From Burkholderia diffusa (GTDB taxonomy: Bacteria > Pseudomonadota > Gammaproteobacteria > Burkholderiales > Burkholderiaceae): 64,000 bases of DNA. Below are positions 8,818 through 19,171 of the stretch, in pieces (the first letter of the stretch is position 1; every line of letters starts with the position of its first letter). The DNA lies in assembly GCF_001718315.1 (NCBI RefSeq), contig NZ_CP013362.1:2852001-2916000 (forward strand), read 5' to 3'. A program made the position numbers and the translations under genes. Below the pieces are notes generated by a model. The model ran no database searches, was not told where the DNA came from, and saw only the letters and a list, made by a program, of their open reading frames with translations.

Positions 8818-9849
8818 TCAGTGCGTGTTGAGCTGCTGGATACCCGCGAGCAACCAGCCCTGACTGCCCGACTTCGACAGGTTCCACACCTCGTCGAACG
8901 GCGCCGCCGACGCATTCGCCGATTCGCGGATCAGCCCGTGGAAGCGCACGCTCGCCGACTGCTCGATGCCGCGATCCTCGATCGCGACCAGTTCCGCGTC
9001 GAGCTGCACGACATCGGTCTGGTTCGCCTCGTTGCCGCGCGAGTCGAGGTCGATCTTGATCTCGGCGAACATTTCCGGCGTCGTGAACTCGCGAATGTCG
9101 GCCAGGTTGCCCTGGTCCCAAGCCGCCTGCAGCCGCACGAAATAGACCTTCGCGCTGCGCAGGAACGCCTCGGTGTCGAAGCCGGCCGGCACCTGCAACG
9201 GTGCAGCGGCCATCGCACCGGCCGCGCCCGCAGCCGTCGCGCCGCCACCGAATACGCCTTGCGCTTCGTTCGCGTAGCTGCTGCCGCTGCTCGCATAGTT
9301 GCTGCCGGCACCCTGCTGGAACGACGGGCTTTGCGAATAATTGCCCGACGACGACGCCGAACCGCCCACCGAGTACGCCGGCTCGTGCGGGCGGCGACGG
9401 TTCATGAACTTGCGGATCAGCCAGATACCGACCATCGCGAGCAAGGCGATCACAATGACGTTCGCCATCATGCTCGCGAATGCACCGCCGAGGCCGAAGT
9501 GCGACAACAGCGCTGCGATGCCGAGGCCGGCCGCGAGACCGGCGATCGGCCCGAGCCAGCGCGAGCGGTTCGGCTGCGCGGCCGGAGCCGGCGCGGCCGG
9601 GTTCGCGCGCTGCGCCTGCGCCGGCGCAGCCTGCTGCATCGGCTGCTGCGCGGGCGGAGTGGCCTGACGCTGCGTGACGGTGGAGTTTTGACGGCCGATG
9701 CTGCGCCCGCCGCCCATGCGCCGGGCTTCGGCGTCGAGCGATGCGAACGTGCCGGCCGTGAGCAGGCCGACCATCAGCAGCGTGCCGACCCGTCGAGCCC
9801 ACGGCTTCGACGGCTTGCTACGGTTGAACAGCGAACGCGATTCGGACAT
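8818..9849 (-). CDS. Tim44-like domain membrane protein
   Basis: A 343-residue protein with an N-terminal hydrophobic segment (about 20-36, possible signal/anchor ending ASLDA), a Gln/Pro/Ala-rich linker (residues 55-90), a second pair of hydrophobic segments (about 93-160, with a glycine-rich membrane stretch and IVIALLAMVGIWLI), a low-complexity Ser/Gly/Asn region, and a C-terminal Tim44-like fold (about 205-340). Tim44-like domains bind membranes in mitochondrial import; the bacterial role is unclear. A GGAGAAG ribosome site precedes the ATG. It lies 41 bases downstream of ubiE. Confidence 0.85.
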   Translation of the reverse strand: MSESRSLFNRSKPSKPWARRVGTLLMVGLLTAGTFASLDAEARRMGGGRSIGRQNSTVTQRQATPPAQQPMQQAAPAQAQRANPAAPAPAAQPNRSRWLGPIAGLAAGLGIAALLSHFGLGGAFASMMANVIVIALLAMVGIWLIRKFMNRRRPHEPAYSVGGSASSSGNYSQSPSFQQGAGSNYASSGSSYANEAQGVFGGGATAAGAAGAMAAAPLQVPAGFDTEAFLRSAKVYFVRLQAAWDQGNLADIREFTTPEMFAEIKIDLDSRGNEANQTDVVQLDAELVAIEDRGIEQSASVRFHGLIRESANASAAPFDEVWNLSKSGSQGWLLAGIQQLNTH

Positions 9850-9890
9850 CAGCTTCTCCAGATGTAAGGCGAATGTATGGAAAGAACCCC

Positions 9891-10622
9891 TTAGTACTTG
9901 GTTCCTAGGTGTAACGCTACCACGCCACCTGACAAATTGTAATATTTGACGGCATCGAGGCCCGCTTGTTCCATCATCGTCTTCAGCGTGTCCTGATCGG
10001 GATGCATCCGGATAGATTCCGCAAGATACCGATAACTTTCAGCATCTTTCGCGAACTTGTCGCCAAGCCACGGTAATACTTTGAAAGAATACAGATCGTA
10101 CGCTTTTTTCAGCGGATCCCAGACTTTCGAGAATTCGAGGACCATCACGCGGCCACCGGGCTTCGCCACGCGGCGCATCTCGGCGAGCGCGGCGTCCTTG
10201 TGCGTCATGTTGCGCAGCCCGAACGCGACCGTGACCACATCGAAGTAGTTGTCGGGAAAGGGAATTTTCTCGGCGTCGCACAGCAGCGACGGCGTCACGA
10301 TGCCCTTGTCGAGCAGCCGGTCGCGGCCGACACGCAGCATCGATTCGTTGATGTCGGTGTGCCAGACCTCGCCCGTCGGGCCCGCCGCCTTCGCGAACGC
10401 CTTGGTCAGGTCGCCCGTGCCGGCTGCGATGTCGAGCACCTTGAAGCCGGGGCGCACATTCGCCTGCGCGATCGTGAACGCCTTCCACGCGCGGTGCATG
10501 CCGGCCGACATCAGGTCGTTCATCAGATCGTAGTTGCTCGCGACCGAATGGAACACGCCCGCCACTTTCTTCGCTTTTTCGGTTTCCTCGACGCTTTCGA
10601 AGCCGAAGTGGGTTTTGCTCAT
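9891..10622 (-). CDS. ubiE: Ubiquinone/menaquinone C-methyltransferase
   Basis: A 243-residue SAM-dependent methyltransferase of ubiquinone biosynthesis (C2 methylation). Motif [16 protein letters not shown] lies near residue 63 and the family signatures [16 protein letters not shown] (near residue 25) and [16 protein letters not shown] (near residue 133) are present. Length is typical. With ubiJ and ubiB a few kb away on the same strand this is a broken ubi cluster, interrupted by the Tim44-like gene and a terminator. Confidence 0.96.
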   Translation of the reverse strand: MSKTHFGFESVEETEKAKKVAGVFHSVASNYDLMNDLMSAGMHRAWKAFTIAQANVRPGFKVLDIAAGTGDLTKAFAKAAGPTGEVWHTDINESMLRVGRDRLLDKGIVTPSLLCDAEKIPFPDNYFDVVTVAFGLRNMTHKDAALAEMRRVAKPGGRVMVLEFSKVWDPLKKAYDLYSFKVLPWLGDKFAKDAESYRYLAESIRMHPDQDTLKTMMEQAGLDAVKYYNLSGGVVALHLGTKY

Positions 10623-10648
10623 CGCGTTGATCCTCAGTAAATGGCAAG

Positions 10649-10669
10649 ACGGCGCCGAGCGGGCGCCGT
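10649..10669 (-). terminator. Weak terminator-like hairpin between the DUF971 gene and ubiE
   Basis: Perfect arms ACGGCGCC/GGCGCCGT with a five-base loop, just after the DUF971 stop codon. It lacks a proper T-run, so termination is uncertain and read-through into ubiE is likely. Confidence 0.3.
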
Positions 10670-10674
10670 CGATT

Positions 10675-11088
10675 TCAGTGGCAGTGGCCGTGCGGCGCGG
10701 GAGCCGCCTGCATCGGCGCGTCGCGCTCGACGCCCGCCGCCTTCAGTTTGTCGAAATAGTCGCGCCACAGCGCGTCCTGCTGCGTCGCCAGTTCGTACAG
10801 CAGATCCCACGAATAGATGCCGGTCGAATGGCCATCGGAGAACGTCGGCTGCAGCGCGTAGTTGCCCACGCCCTCGAGCGCGGTGATCGTCACCTCGCGC
10901 TTGCCCGTCTGCAGCGTCTCCTGGCCGGGCCCGTGGCCGCGCACCTCGGCCGACGGCGAATATACGCGCATCAGCTCGAACGGGATCCGGTAGCTTTCGC
11001 CGTTCGGGTACTGCAATTCGAGCACGCGCGACACCGCGTGCACGACGACGCCGGACGGAATCGGCGTCGTGGAAGTCAAACCGCTCAT
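10675..11088 (-). CDS. DUF971 (GBBH-like) domain protein
   Basis: A 137-residue protein with the DUF971/GBBH-like N-terminal fold ([27 protein letters not shown], about residues 22-48) and WDLLYELAT near residue 93; the tail ends in a His-rich HGHCH that could bind metal. Its start ATG overlaps the stop codon of the HIT gene in ATGA, so the two are translationally coupled. The family is small and of uncertain function (some members act in Fe-S assembly or as gamma-butyrobetaine hydroxylase domain homologues). The upstream frame is out of the family alignment. Confidence 0.85.
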   Translation of the reverse strand: MSGLTSTTPIPSGVVVHAVSRVLELQYPNGESYRIPFELMRVYSPSAEVRGHGPGQETLQTGKREVTITALEGVGNYALQPTFSDGHSTGIYSWDLLYELATQQDALWRDYFDKLKAAGVERDAPMQAAPAPHGHCH

Positions 11089-11528
11089 GGCTGCCTCGAA
11101 TCGGTCATGCGTTGAATTTCCTCGCGAACCGCATTGTGCAGCAGCGAGGCCTGCGCGGCGCGCGAGCGCAACAGCGCCTCGGATACGCTGCGCTGGCGCG
11201 GCGCCCACACGGGCTGCGGGAAATGGGCGTCGTTGGAGAAGCGCGGAATCACGTGCCAGTGCACGTGCGGCACCATGTTGCCGAGGCTCGCGAGATTCAC
11301 CTTGTTCGGCTGCATCACGCGGCGCACGGCCCGCTCCACCGCGTACACCACGCGCATCAAATGTGCCCGTTCGGGCTCGCCGAGATCGGAGAACTCGGCC
11401 ACGTGCGCGCCCCAGATCACCCGGCAGAAACCCGGGTATTCGTGCTCGCCCGTCGCGAGCACGACGCGCAGCGCATCGTCCTGCCAGAGCACCTCGCCGC
11501 CGTCTTCACGGCAAAACACGCATTCCAT
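11085..11528 (-). CDS. HIT family nucleotide hydrolase/transferase
   Basis: A 147-residue histidine-triad protein; HVHWHVIPRF (near residue 97) is the active-site triad. An N-terminal CVFCRED suggests a zinc site, as in HIT proteins of the Ap4A hydrolase-like branch. The chosen ATG (MECVFC) has a GGGAGCG site; an ATG four codons upstream at 11540 is possible. The precise substrate (AMP conjugates or dinucleoside polyphosphates) cannot be read from the sequence. Confidence 0.9.
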   Translation of the reverse strand: MECVFCREDGGEVLWQDDALRVVLATGEHEYPGFCRVIWGAHVAEFSDLGEPERAHLMRVVYAVERAVRRVMQPNKVNLASLGNMVPHVHWHVIPRFSNDAHFPQPVWAPRQRSVSEALLRSRAAQASLLHNAVREEIQRMTDSRQP

Positions 11529-11615
11529 CGTCGCTCCCATGTGGACGGGCGCCGGCGCTGATGCACCGGCGCCCGCTCTCATCCCTAGTCCGGCCGGGCG
11601 GTCGTCATGCCGGCA

Positions 11616-14600
11616 TTAGACCAGCACGCGCTCGATCCCGCCATTGTTCGCATGTGCGACATAGTCGGCCATCCAGTTTTCGCCGAGCACCTGGCGCGCG
11701 ATCTCGACCACGATGTAATCGGCCTCGAGGTTCGCGTCCTCGTTGTAACGCGACAGGCCCTGCAGGCACGACGGGCAGCTCGTCAGGATCTTCACGTCCG
11801 GGCCGTTCGCGGCCGCGGCGGCCGGCGCCGGCGCGTCGCCGGCCACCACGGGAATCGCGCGCAGCTTCGCGGCGCCCTTGCGGATTTCCTCTTCCTTGCG
11901 GAAGCGAACCTGCGTGGACACGTCCGGACGCGTGACCGCGAGCGTGCCCGATTCGCCGCAGCAGCGCTCGTTCTTCTCGATCTTGTAACCGTCCTTCTCC
12001 GCGCCCATCAACTCGTTGACGAGCTTCACCGGGTCCATCGTCTTGATCGGCGTATGGCACGGGTCGTGATACATGTAGCGGGTGCCCGTCACGCCATCGA
12101 GCTTCATCCCCTTCTCGAGCAGGAACTCGTGGATGTCGATGATCCGGCAGCCCGGGAAGATCTTGTCGAATTCGTAGCCTGCGAGCTGGTCGTAACAGGT
12201 GCCGCACGACACGACCACCGTCTTGATGTCGAGGTAGTTCAGCGTGTTCGCGACCCGGTGGAACAGCACGCGGTTGTCGGTGACGATCTTCTCGGCCTTG
12301 TCGTACTGGCCCGAGCCGCGCTGCGGATAGCCGCAGCACAGGTAGCCCGGCGGCAGCACGGTCTGCACGCCTGCCTCCCACAGCATCGCCTGCGTGGCCA
12401 GCCCGACCTGCGAGAACAGTCGCTCGGAGCCGCAGCCCGGGAAGTAGAACACCGCTTCCGAATCGACGGTCGTCGACTTCGGGTTGCGGATGATCGGCAC
12501 GATCTTGTTGTCCTCGATGTCGAGCAGCGCGCGCGCCGTCTTCTTCGGCAGGTTGCCCGGCATCTTCTTGTTGACGAAGTGGATCACCTGCTCGACCACG
12601 GGCGGCTTGCCGGTGGTCGCGGGCGGATGCTGGGTCTGCTTCGTCACGACCTTCTTCAGCATGTCGTTCGCGAAGCGCTGCACCTTGTAGCCGACACCCA
12701 TCATCACGCTGCGCGCGGCGTTGATCGTCTGCGGATTGGTCGCGTTCAGGAAGAACATGCCCGCCGCATTGCCGGCGTTGAATTTCTTCTTGCCCATCTT
12801 GCGCAACAGGTTGCGCATGTTCATCGTGACGTCGCCGAAGTCGATCTTCACCGGGCACGGCGTCGCGCACTTGTGGCATACCGTGCAGTGGTCGGCCACG
12901 TCGTTGAACTCGTCCCAGTGCTTGATCGACACGCCGCGGCGCGTCTGCTCTTCGTACAGGAACGCCTCGACCAGCAGCGAGGTCGCAAGGATCTTGTTGC
13001 GCGGGCTGTACAGCAGGTTCGCGCGCGGCACGTGCGTCGCGCACACCGGCTTGCACTTGCCGCAGCGCAGGCAGTCCTTCACCGAATCGGCGATCGCGCC
13101 GATGTCGGACTGCTGCATGATCAGCGACTCGTAGCCCATCAGCCCGAAGCTCGGCGTGTAGGCGTTGCGCAGGTCGGCGCCGTCGAGCAGCTTGCCCTTG
13201 TTGAAGCGGCCGTTCGGATCGACGCGCTGCTTGTACGCGCGGAATTCGGCGATCTCGTCGTCGGTCAGGAACTCGAGCTTCGTGATGCCGATCCCGTGTT
13301 CGCCGGAGATCACGCCATCGAGCGAGCGCGCGAGCGTCATGATGCGCGCGACCGCCGCGTGCGCATCCTGCAGCATCTCGTAGTTGTCGGAGTTGACCGG
13401 GATGTTGGTGTGGACGTTGCCGTCGCCCGCATGCATGTGCAGCGCGACGAACACGCGGCCGCGCAACACCTGTTTGTGGATCGCCTGCGCTTCGTCGAGG
13501 ATCTGCTTGAACGCGCCGCCGTTGAAGATCGCGCGCAGCTCCGCGCGGATCTCCTGCTTCCACGAGATGCGGACCGTGCGGTCCTGCGTGACGTGGAACA
13601 CGGTCGCGCCCGGCTGCTCGTCCGCGCGATCGGCGAACTTCTCGGCGAGCGCCTCGTAGCCGAGCTGCACGAGGTAGTGCTGTGCCTCGCGCAGCGGCTG
13701 GTCGAGCCGGTCGCGCACGAATTCCCAACGCGCACGCACGCGCTTGAGCAGCTCCAGCGCCTGCTGCACGCGATCCTCGAGCAGCTCGGCGCTCGGGATT
13801 TCGTTCGCGTCGTCGGTCTTGCCGAGCGGCAGGTTGCCTGCGCGGAAGAACGCCTCGAGCGCGTCGACCAGTTGCAGCTTGTTCTTCAGCGACAGCTCGA
13901 TGTTGATCCGTTCGATGCCGTCGGTGTACTCGCCCATCCGGTTCAGCGGAATGACGACGTCCTCGTTGATCTTGAACGCGTTCGTGTGCTTCGCGATCGC
14001 GGCCGTGCGGCTGCGGTCGAGCCAGAAGCGCTTGCGCGCCTCCGCGCTGATCGCGACGAAGCCTTCGCCGCTCTTGCCGTTCGCCATCCGGATCACTTCG
14101 GACGTCGCGTGCGCGACCGCATCGGCGTCGTCGCCGACGATGTCGCCGATCAGCACCATCTTGGGGAACGCGTTGCGCTTGCTCTTGGTCGCGTAGCCGA
14201 CCGCGCGCAGATAGCGCTCGTCGAGGTGCTCGAGGCCCGCGAGGATCGCGCCGCCCTGCTTCGACGTCTCGAACAGGTAGTCCTTGATCTCGACGATGCT
14301 CGGGATCGCCTCGCGCGCCTGGCCGAAGAATTCGAGGCAGACGGTGCGCGTGTGCGCGGGCATCTTGTGCAGCACCCAGCGCGCGGACGTGATCAGCCCG
14401 TCGCAGCCCTCCTTCTGCACGCCCGGCAGGCCGGCGAGGAACTTGTCTGTGACGTCCTTGCCGAGGCCTTCCTTGCGGAACCGGCGGCCTTCGATTTCGA
14501 GCATCTCGGTCTTCAGCAGCTTCTCGCCCGGCGCGTACGCGCCGTCGAACCACTTCAGCTCGAAACGAGCGACCGCGATGTCGTGGATCTTGCCCTGGTT

Positions 14601-15641
14601 GTGCTCGTGACGCGTGACTTCGAGCCAGTTCCCGTCCGGGTCGACCATCCGCCACCAGGCCAGGTTGTCGAGCGCGGTGCCCCACAGCACGGCCTTCTTG
14701 CCGCCGGCGTTCATCGCGACGTTGCCGCCGATGCACGACGCGTCGAGCGAGGTCGGATCGACCGCGAACACGTAGCCGGCCGCTTCGGCTGCTTCCGTCA
14801 CGCGGCGCGTGACGACGCCCGCGCCGGAGAAGATCGTCGGCACCTTGTGCGCGACACCCGGCAGTTCGGTGAGCTCGACCGCGCCGAGCTGTTCGAGCTT
14901 CTCGGTGTTGATCACCGCGGAGAACGGCGTGAGCGGCACCGCGCCGCCCGTGTAGCCGGTGCCGCCGCCGCGCGGGATCACGGTCAGGCCGAGCTCGAAG
15001 CACGCCTTGATCAGGCCCGCGATCTCGGCTTCGGTATCGGGGGTCAGCACGACGAACGGGTATTCGACGCGCCAGTCGGTCGCGTCGGTCACGTGCGACA
15101 CGCGCGACAACCCGTCGAAGCGGATGTTGTCCTTCTGCGTGCAGCGGCCGAGCGCCTTGGTCGCACGGCGGCGCAGGTCGGCCATCTTGTCGAATTCGTC
15201 GGCGAATTCGTCGACCGCACGCTGCGCGGCGGCCTCGAGCATCTCGACGCGGCCGGCACGTTCACGGCCCGCGTCGTCGTGATGCTCGGTCAGATCGGCG
15301 CGACGGCGCTTGCCGATCTCGGTCAGGCGGTGGTTCAGCGCCTCGATCAGCAGCGCGCGGCGCTTCGGGTTGTCGAGCAGGTCGTCCTGCAGGTACGGGT
15401 TGCGGCGCACGACCCAGATGTCGCCGAGCACTTCGTACAGCATCCGTGCCGAGCGGCCCGTGCGGCGTTCGGCGCGCAGCTCGTCGAGCACCGACCACGC
15501 CTCCTCGCCGAGCAGGCGGATCACGATCTCGCGATCGGAGAAGGACGTGTAGTTGTAGGGAATCTCGCGCAGACGGGGCGCGGGGTCGGCGGCGACGGCG
15601 GCGGCCGCGCCATGCGGATCGAAAACTTGTGGTGCGTTCAT
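11616..15641 (-). CDS. Giant FAD/FMN- and Fe-S-dependent oxidoreductase (DUF3683, DLD/GlpC-type fusion)
   Basis: A 1341-residue multidomain enzyme. In order: an N-terminal DUF3683 region (about 1-150); an FAD-binding domain of the VAO/GlcD type ([21 protein letters not shown] near residue 225); a DLD-like substrate domain with [15 protein letters not shown] near residue 735 and GEHGIGITK near 785; two Fe-S cysteine clusters ([11 protein letters not shown] near 857 and [14 protein letters not shown] near 918); and a GlpC/HdrB-like C-terminus with CCG motifs (LCCGYPQRG near 1100 and RCCGESG near 1227). It probably oxidises a 2-hydroxy acid and passes electrons through Fe-S centres to quinone. 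The substrate is unknown; the lut genes at 32 kb already serve L-lactate, so D-lactate or another hydroxy acid is likely. Confidence 0.88.
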   Translation of the reverse strand: MNAPQVFDPHGAAAAVAADPAPRLREIPYNYTSFSDREIVIRLLGEEAWSVLDELRAERRTGRSARMLYEVLGDIWVVRRNPYLQDDLLDNPKRRALLIEALNHRLTEIGKRRRADLTEHHDDAGRERAGRVEMLEAAAQRAVDEFADEFDKMADLRRRATKALGRCTQKDNIRFDGLSRVSHVTDATDWRVEYPFVVLTPDTEAEIAGLIKACFELGLTVIPRGGGTGYTGGAVPLTPFSAVINTEKLEQLGAVELTELPGVAHKVPTIFSGAGVVTRRVTEAAEAAGYVFAVDPTSLDASCIGGNVAMNAGGKKAVLWGTALDNLAWWRMVDPDGNWLEVTRHEHNQGKIHDIAVARFELKWFDGAYAPGEKLLKTEMLEIEGRRFRKEGLGKDVTDKFLAGLPGVQKEGCDGLITSARWVLHKMPAHTRTVCLEFFGQAREAIPSIVEIKDYLFETSKQGGAILAGLEHLDERYLRAVGYATKSKRNAFPKMVLIGDIVGDDADAVAHATSEVIRMANGKSGEGFVAISAEARKRFWLDRSRTAAIAKHTNAFKINEDVVIPLNRMGEYTDGIERINIELSLKNKLQLVDALEAFFRAGNLPLGKTDDANEIPSAELLEDRVQQALELLKRVRARWEFVRDRLDQPLREAQHYLVQLGYEALAEKFADRADEQPGATVFHVTQDRTVRISWKQEIRAELRAIFNGGAFKQILDEAQAIHKQVLRGRVFVALHMHAGDGNVHTNIPVNSDNYEMLQDAHAAVARIMTLARSLDGVISGEHGIGITKLEFLTDDEIAEFRAYKQRVDPNGRFNKGKLLDGADLRNAYTPSFGLMGYESLIMQQSDIGAIADSVKDCLRCGKCKPVCATHVPRANLLYSPRNKILATSLLVEAFLYEEQTRRGVSIKHWDEFNDVADHCTVCHKCATPCPVKIDFGDVTMNMRNLLRKMGKKKFNAGNAAGMFFLNATNPQTINAARSVMMGVGYKVQRFANDMLKKVVTKQTQHPPATTGKPPVVEQVIHFVNKKMPGNLPKKTARALLDIEDNKIVPIIRNPKSTTVDSEAVFYFPGCGSERLFSQVGLATQAMLWEAGVQTVLPPGYLCCGYPQRGSGQYDKAEKIVTDNRVLFHRVANTLNYLDIKTVVVSCGTCYDQLAGYEFDKIFPGCRIIDIHEFLLEKGMKLDGVTGTRYMYHDPCHTPIKTMDPVKLVNELMGAEKDGYKIEKNERCCGESGTLAVTRPDVSTQVRFRKEEEIRKGAAKLRAIPVVAGDAPAPAAAAANGPDVKILTSCPSCLQGLSRYNEDANLEADYIVVEIARQVLGENWMADYVAHANNGGIERVLV

Positions 15642-16217
15642 GTTCGGACGACTCGGAGGGCCGATACACCGTGCACGGGCGTCGGCAAGCGCGTAGGCGC
15701 AATCTTGGGGAAATCTGTTCTGGTGCCAGGCGCGCGACTATCTCGCATGGGGCCGGAGCGGGTCTGGACTCACCGTTTCCAGCCGGCGGGGCCTGGCGGC
15801 ACTCGGAGCCATCAGCACGATCGCGCGCGGCGCGCATGCCGCTCCGCCGCGGGGCTGGCTGCGCGCGGCGTCAGCTTCAACGGGGCGATCCGAGGGTGCC
15901 TCTGCATCTTCCGATCCTTGATTCAAAACGGAATTCTAACCCATGATCGGCCCGCCCGTGAGACGCCGGACAGGTCGTGGGGCTTTCGCCGCAACCCGCG
16001 CCGGGCCTGGTTCGGCGCGCTTTCGCGCCGGCATTCGCCGTCCGTCCGGTCGGTAACCGCGCGGTTAAACCGGTAAAAAAGGGACGCTCCGCGCGGCAAA
16101 CATGCGCGCCGGCGCGGTTGCGCGACCATGCACCCGGCATGCCGCTTGCGTGCGGATGGACCCTTGGCGCTATCATTGATCCTTTACCGTCTGCTTCCGC
16201 ACTGCACGCGAGCGCCC
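15642..16217. other. Divergent intergenic region between the DUF3683 gene and ilvA
   Basis: About 576 bases without a convincing gene. On the minus strand TAGAAT (15933-15938) could be a -10 element for the oxidoreductase, giving a leader near 280 bases. On the plus strand a perfect 14-base palindrome lies at 16054-16067, ahead of ilvA. Short ORFs here start at TTG or have no ribosome site and were not accepted. No recognisable riboswitch was seen. Confidence 0.5.
16054..16067. promoter_or_regulatory. 14-base palindrome upstream of ilvA (TAACCGCGCGGTTA)
   Basis: Exact palindrome about 150 bases upstream of the ilvA start codon, in the middle of the divergent region. Could be a regulator-binding site; the binding protein is unknown. 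Confidence 0.35.
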
Positions 16218-17741
16218 ATGGCATCCCACGATTACCTGAAGAAAATCCTCACCGCGCGCGTCTACGACGTCGCGCTCGAGACGGAACTCGAACCCGCCCG
16301 CAATCTGTCGGCCCGACTGCGCAACCCCGTCTACCTGAAGCGCGAGGACAACCAGCCGGTGTTCTCGTTCAAGCTGCGCGGCGCGTACAACAAGATGGCG
16401 CACATTCCGGCCGACGCGCTTGCGCGCGGCGTGATTACGGCATCGGCCGGCAATCATGCGCAGGGCGTTGCGTTCTCGGCCGCACGAATGGGTGTCAAGG
16501 CCGTGATCGTCGTGCCCGTCACGACGCCGCAGGTGAAGGTCGACGCGGTACGCGCGCACGGCGGCCCGAGCGTCGAGGTGATCCAGGCGGGCGAGTCGTA
16601 CAGCGATGCGTACGCGCACGCGGTCAAGGTGCAGGCGGAGCGCGACCTCACGTTCGTCCATCCGTTCGACGATCCATACGTGATCGCCGGCCAGGGCACG
16701 ATCGCAATGGAAATCCTGCGTCAGCACCAGGGGCCGATTCACGCGATCTTCGTGCCGATCGGCGGCGGCGGGCTCGCGGCCGGCGTGGCGGCCTACGTCA
16801 AGGCGGTGCGGCCGGAAATCAAGGTGTTCGGCGTGCAGGCCGAGGATTCGTGCGCGATGGCGCAGTCGCTGCAGAAGGGCGAGCGCGTCGAGCTGAGCGA
16901 GGTCGGCCTGTTCGCGGACGGCACCGCGGTGAAGCTCGTCGGCGAGGAAACCTTCCGGCTCTGCCGCGAATTCCTCGACGGCGTGCTGACGGTGGACACC
17001 GACGCACTGTGCGCGGCGATCAAGGACGTGTTCCAGGACACGCGCAGCGTGCTCGAGCCGTCCGGCGCGCTCGCGGTGGCGGGTGCGAAACGCTACGCGG
17101 AACGCGAAGGCATCGAAAACCAGACGCTCGTCGCGGTCACGTCCGGCGCGAACATGAATTTCGACCGGATGCGCTTCGTTGCCGAACGCGCGGAAGTCGG
17201 CGAGGCGCGCGAGGCCGTGTTCGCCGTCACGATCCCCGAGGAACGCGGCAGCTTCAAGCGTTTCTGCTCGCTCGTCGGCGACCGCAACGTGACCGAGTTC
17301 AACTACCGGATCGCCGATGCGCAATCCGCGCACATCTTCGTCGGCGTGCAGATCAAGCGGCGTGACGAATCGGCCGAGATCGCCGCGAACTTCGAGTCGC
17401 ATGGCTTCAAGACCGTCGACCTGACGCACGACGAGCTGTCGAAGGAACACATCCGCTACATGGTGGGCGGCCGCTCGCCGCTCGCGCTCGACGAACGCCT
17501 GTTCCGCTTCGAATTCCCGGAGCGGCCGGGCGCGCTGATGAAGTTCCTGTCGTCGATGGCGCCGGACTGGAACATCAGCCTGTTCCACTACCGCAACCAG
17601 GGCGCGGACTACAGCTCGATCCTCGTCGGGCTGCAGGTGCCGCAGGCCGACCGCGCCGAATTCGAACGCTTCCTCGCGGCGCTCGGCTATCCGTATGTCG
17701 AAGAGAGCACCAATCCGGCTTACCGCCTCTTCCTGTCGTAA
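16218..17741 (+). CDS. ilvA: Threonine ammonia-lyase (biosynthetic threonine deaminase)
   Basis: A 507-residue PLP enzyme that converts threonine to 2-oxobutanoate and ammonia, the first committed step of isoleucine synthesis. The PLP lysine is in SFKLRGAYNKM (K52); the phosphate-binding loop is IGGGGLAAG near residue 183; the C-terminal third (about 330-507) holds two ACT-like regulatory domains with paired motifs RGSFKRFCSLVG and ERPGALMKFLSSM. Two C-terminal ACT-like domains indicate the long, isoleucine-inhibited type. The start MASHDYLKK gives the family length; an in-frame ATG 30 codons upstream lacks support. The enamine by-product is a substrate class for RidA, encoded at 18.7 kb. Confidence 0.95.
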   Translation: MASHDYLKKILTARVYDVALETELEPARNLSARLRNPVYLKREDNQPVFSFKLRGAYNKMAHIPADALARGVITASAGNHAQGVAFSAARMGVKAVIVVPVTTPQVKVDAVRAHGGPSVEVIQAGESYSDAYAHAVKVQAERDLTFVHPFDDPYVIAGQGTIAMEILRQHQGPIHAIFVPIGGGGLAAGVAAYVKAVRPEIKVFGVQAEDSCAMAQSLQKGERVELSEVGLFADGTAVKLVGEETFRLCREFLDGVLTVDTDALCAAIKDVFQDTRSVLEPSGALAVAGAKRYAEREGIENQTLVAVTSGANMNFDRMRFVAERAEVGEAREAVFAVTIPEERGSFKRFCSLVGDRNVTEFNYRIADAQSAHIFVGVQIKRRDESAEIAANFESHGFKTVDLTHDELSKEHIRYMVGGRSPLALDERLFRFEFPERPGALMKFLSSMAPDWNISLFHYRNQGADYSSILVGLQVPQADRAEFERFLAALGYPYVEESTNPAYRLFLS

Positions 17742-17753
17742 AGGCATCGTGCA

Positions 17754-18578
17754 ATGAATCCCGAACATTCTCCGCTCGGCAAGGCGACCGTCTACGCAGC
17801 GCAGTACGACGCGTCGCTGCTGTTCCCGATCCCGCGCGCCGGCTCGCGCGAGCAGCTCGGCATCACGTCGGCGCTGCCGTTCTTCGGCACCGACATCTGG
17901 AACGCTTACGAGCTGTCGTGGCTCAACGCGCGCGGCAAGCCGCAGCTCGCGGTCGCGACGTTCTTCGTGCCGGCAGAATCGCCGAACATCGTCGAATCGA
18001 AGTCGTTCAAGCTGTATCTCGGCTCGTTCGCGCAATCGAAGTTCGACTCGGTCGACGCGGTGCGCGACGTGCTCAAGCGTGACGTGTCGGCCGCGTGCGG
18101 CGCGAGCGTGTCGGTGCAGCTCGTGTCGCCGCACGATTTCGGCAAGCTCGAGATGGAAGAGCTCGACGGGCTGTCGCTCGATCGGCTCGACCTCGACACC
18201 GACGTGTACGAACCCGATCCGTCGCTGCTGTCTGCCGCCGAGGACGAAGCGCCGGTCGAGGAAACGCTCGTGTCCGACCTGCTGCGCTCGAACTGCCCGG
18301 TCACCGGTCAACCCGACTGGGGCAGCGTGCAGATTCACTACGTCGGGCCGCAGATCGATCACGCAGGGCTGCTGCGCTACATCATCTCGTTCCGCAACCA
18401 CACGGGCTTTCACGAGCAGTGCGTCGAGCGCATCTTTCTCGACATCCTGCATGCGTGCAAACCGGTGAAGCTCGCGGTATACGCGCGCTATACGCGCCGC
18501 GGCGGACTCGACATCAATCCGTTCCGCACGAACTACAACCAGCCGATGCCGGACAACGCGCGGACCGCGCGGCAATAA
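17754..18578 (+). CDS. queF: NADPH-dependent 7-cyano-7-deazaguanine reductase
   Basis: A 274-residue bimodular QueF that reduces preQ0 to preQ1 in queuosine tRNA modification. The catalytic cysteine is in [10 protein letters not shown] (C181) with the following Asp (D188), and the substrate-recognition motif [17 protein letters not shown] is at residues 81-97. Length matches the E. coli-type tandem T-fold enzyme. It starts 12 bases after ilvA, so the two are probably cotranscribed, ending at the hairpin at 18598-18633. Confidence 0.95.
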   Translation: MNPEHSPLGKATVYAAQYDASLLFPIPRAGSREQLGITSALPFFGTDIWNAYELSWLNARGKPQLAVATFFVPAESPNIVESKSFKLYLGSFAQSKFDSVDAVRDVLKRDVSAACGASVSVQLVSPHDFGKLEMEELDGLSLDRLDLDTDVYEPDPSLLSAAEDEAPVEETLVSDLLRSNCPVTGQPDWGSVQIHYVGPQIDHAGLLRYIISFRNHTGFHEQCVERIFLDILHACKPVKLAVYARYTRRGGLDINPFRTNYNQPMPDNARTARQ

Positions 18579-18597
18579 CACCAGCCCGACCGAAACG

Positions 18598-18633
18598 AAA
18601 CAGCCCCGCCGGCTCGCGCCGACGGGGCTGTTT
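18598..18633. terminator. Bidirectional terminator between queF and ridA
   Basis: Arms AAACAGCCCCG (18598-18608) and CGGGGCTGTTT (18623-18633), lying between two convergent genes, so it can serve both strands. Confidence 0.75.
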
Positions 18634-18661
18634 CACTGTGCGCAGCGGATTGCGCGCCGCC

Positions 18662-19048
18662 TTACTTCGCCGGCGCCTTGTAAGCGATGCAATCGACCTC
18701 GACCTTGCAATCGATCACCATGCTTGACTGCACGCACGCGCGTGCCGGCGGATGCTCGCCGAAGTACGACACGAACACCCTGTTGAACGACGCGAAATCG
18801 CGTGCGTCGTCGAGCCACACGCCGCAGCGCACGACGTGTTCGAGGCCGTAGCCGGCTTCCTTCAGGATCGCGATCACGTTCTCGATTGCCTGCTTCGACT
18901 GCGTGACGATGCCGCCTTCGACGACCTCGCCGTTCACCATCGGCGTCTGGCCCGACACATACAGCCAGCCGTCGGCCTCGACCGCGCGTGCAAACGGCAT
19001 CACCTGGCCGCCCGTACCCTTCGCTTCGCCCACGCCATATCGCTTCAT
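18662..19048 (-). CDS. RidA family enamine/imine deaminase
   Basis: A 128-residue member of the YjgF/YER057c/UK114 (Rid) superfamily. Family features include GWLYVSGQTPMVNGEV (residues 27-42), QAIENVIAILKEAG, and the C-terminal VEVDCIAYKAP. Archetypal RidA hydrolyses reactive enamines/imines made by PLP deaminases; the conserved Arg usually found near position 105 in active RidA is represented by the R of PPARACVQSSM. It is the last gene of an rpiR - D-aminoacylase - ridA array, so it likely cleans up imines from D-amino-acid deamination. Which Rid subfamily it belongs to needs alignment. Confidence 0.87.
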   Translation of the reverse strand: MKRYGVGEAKGTGGQVMPFARAVEADGWLYVSGQTPMVNGEVVEGGIVTQSKQAIENVIAILKEAGYGLEHVVRCGVWLDDARDFASFNRVFVSYFGEHPPARACVQSSMVIDCKVEVDCIAYKAPAK

Positions 19049-19171
19049 CGTTTCACTCCTTGGTTGTCGACCGGCATCGGCACGCAAGCGCCAGTGCCGA
19101 TCCCTTGCAACGCACGGTTGCGGATGCGCGCGCCGACATGGCGCACGCGGCAAATCGGATCGGCGCCGCGC

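Noticed and set aside
6048..8831. A 927-codon plus-strand frame opposite ubiB/ubiJ
   Set aside because: Shadow of the ubi genes; low-complexity Arg-rich translation.
15738..15926. A 62-codon frame in the region before the DUF3683 gene
   Set aside because: Starts with TTG, no ribosome site, composition like noncoding GC-rich DNA.
11607..16076. A 1489-codon plus-strand open frame
   Set aside because: It is the shadow of the DUF3683 gene on the minus strand; its translation is a repetitive Arg/Ala/His/Asp-rich sequence typical of antisense GC-rich coding DNA, without any family motif.
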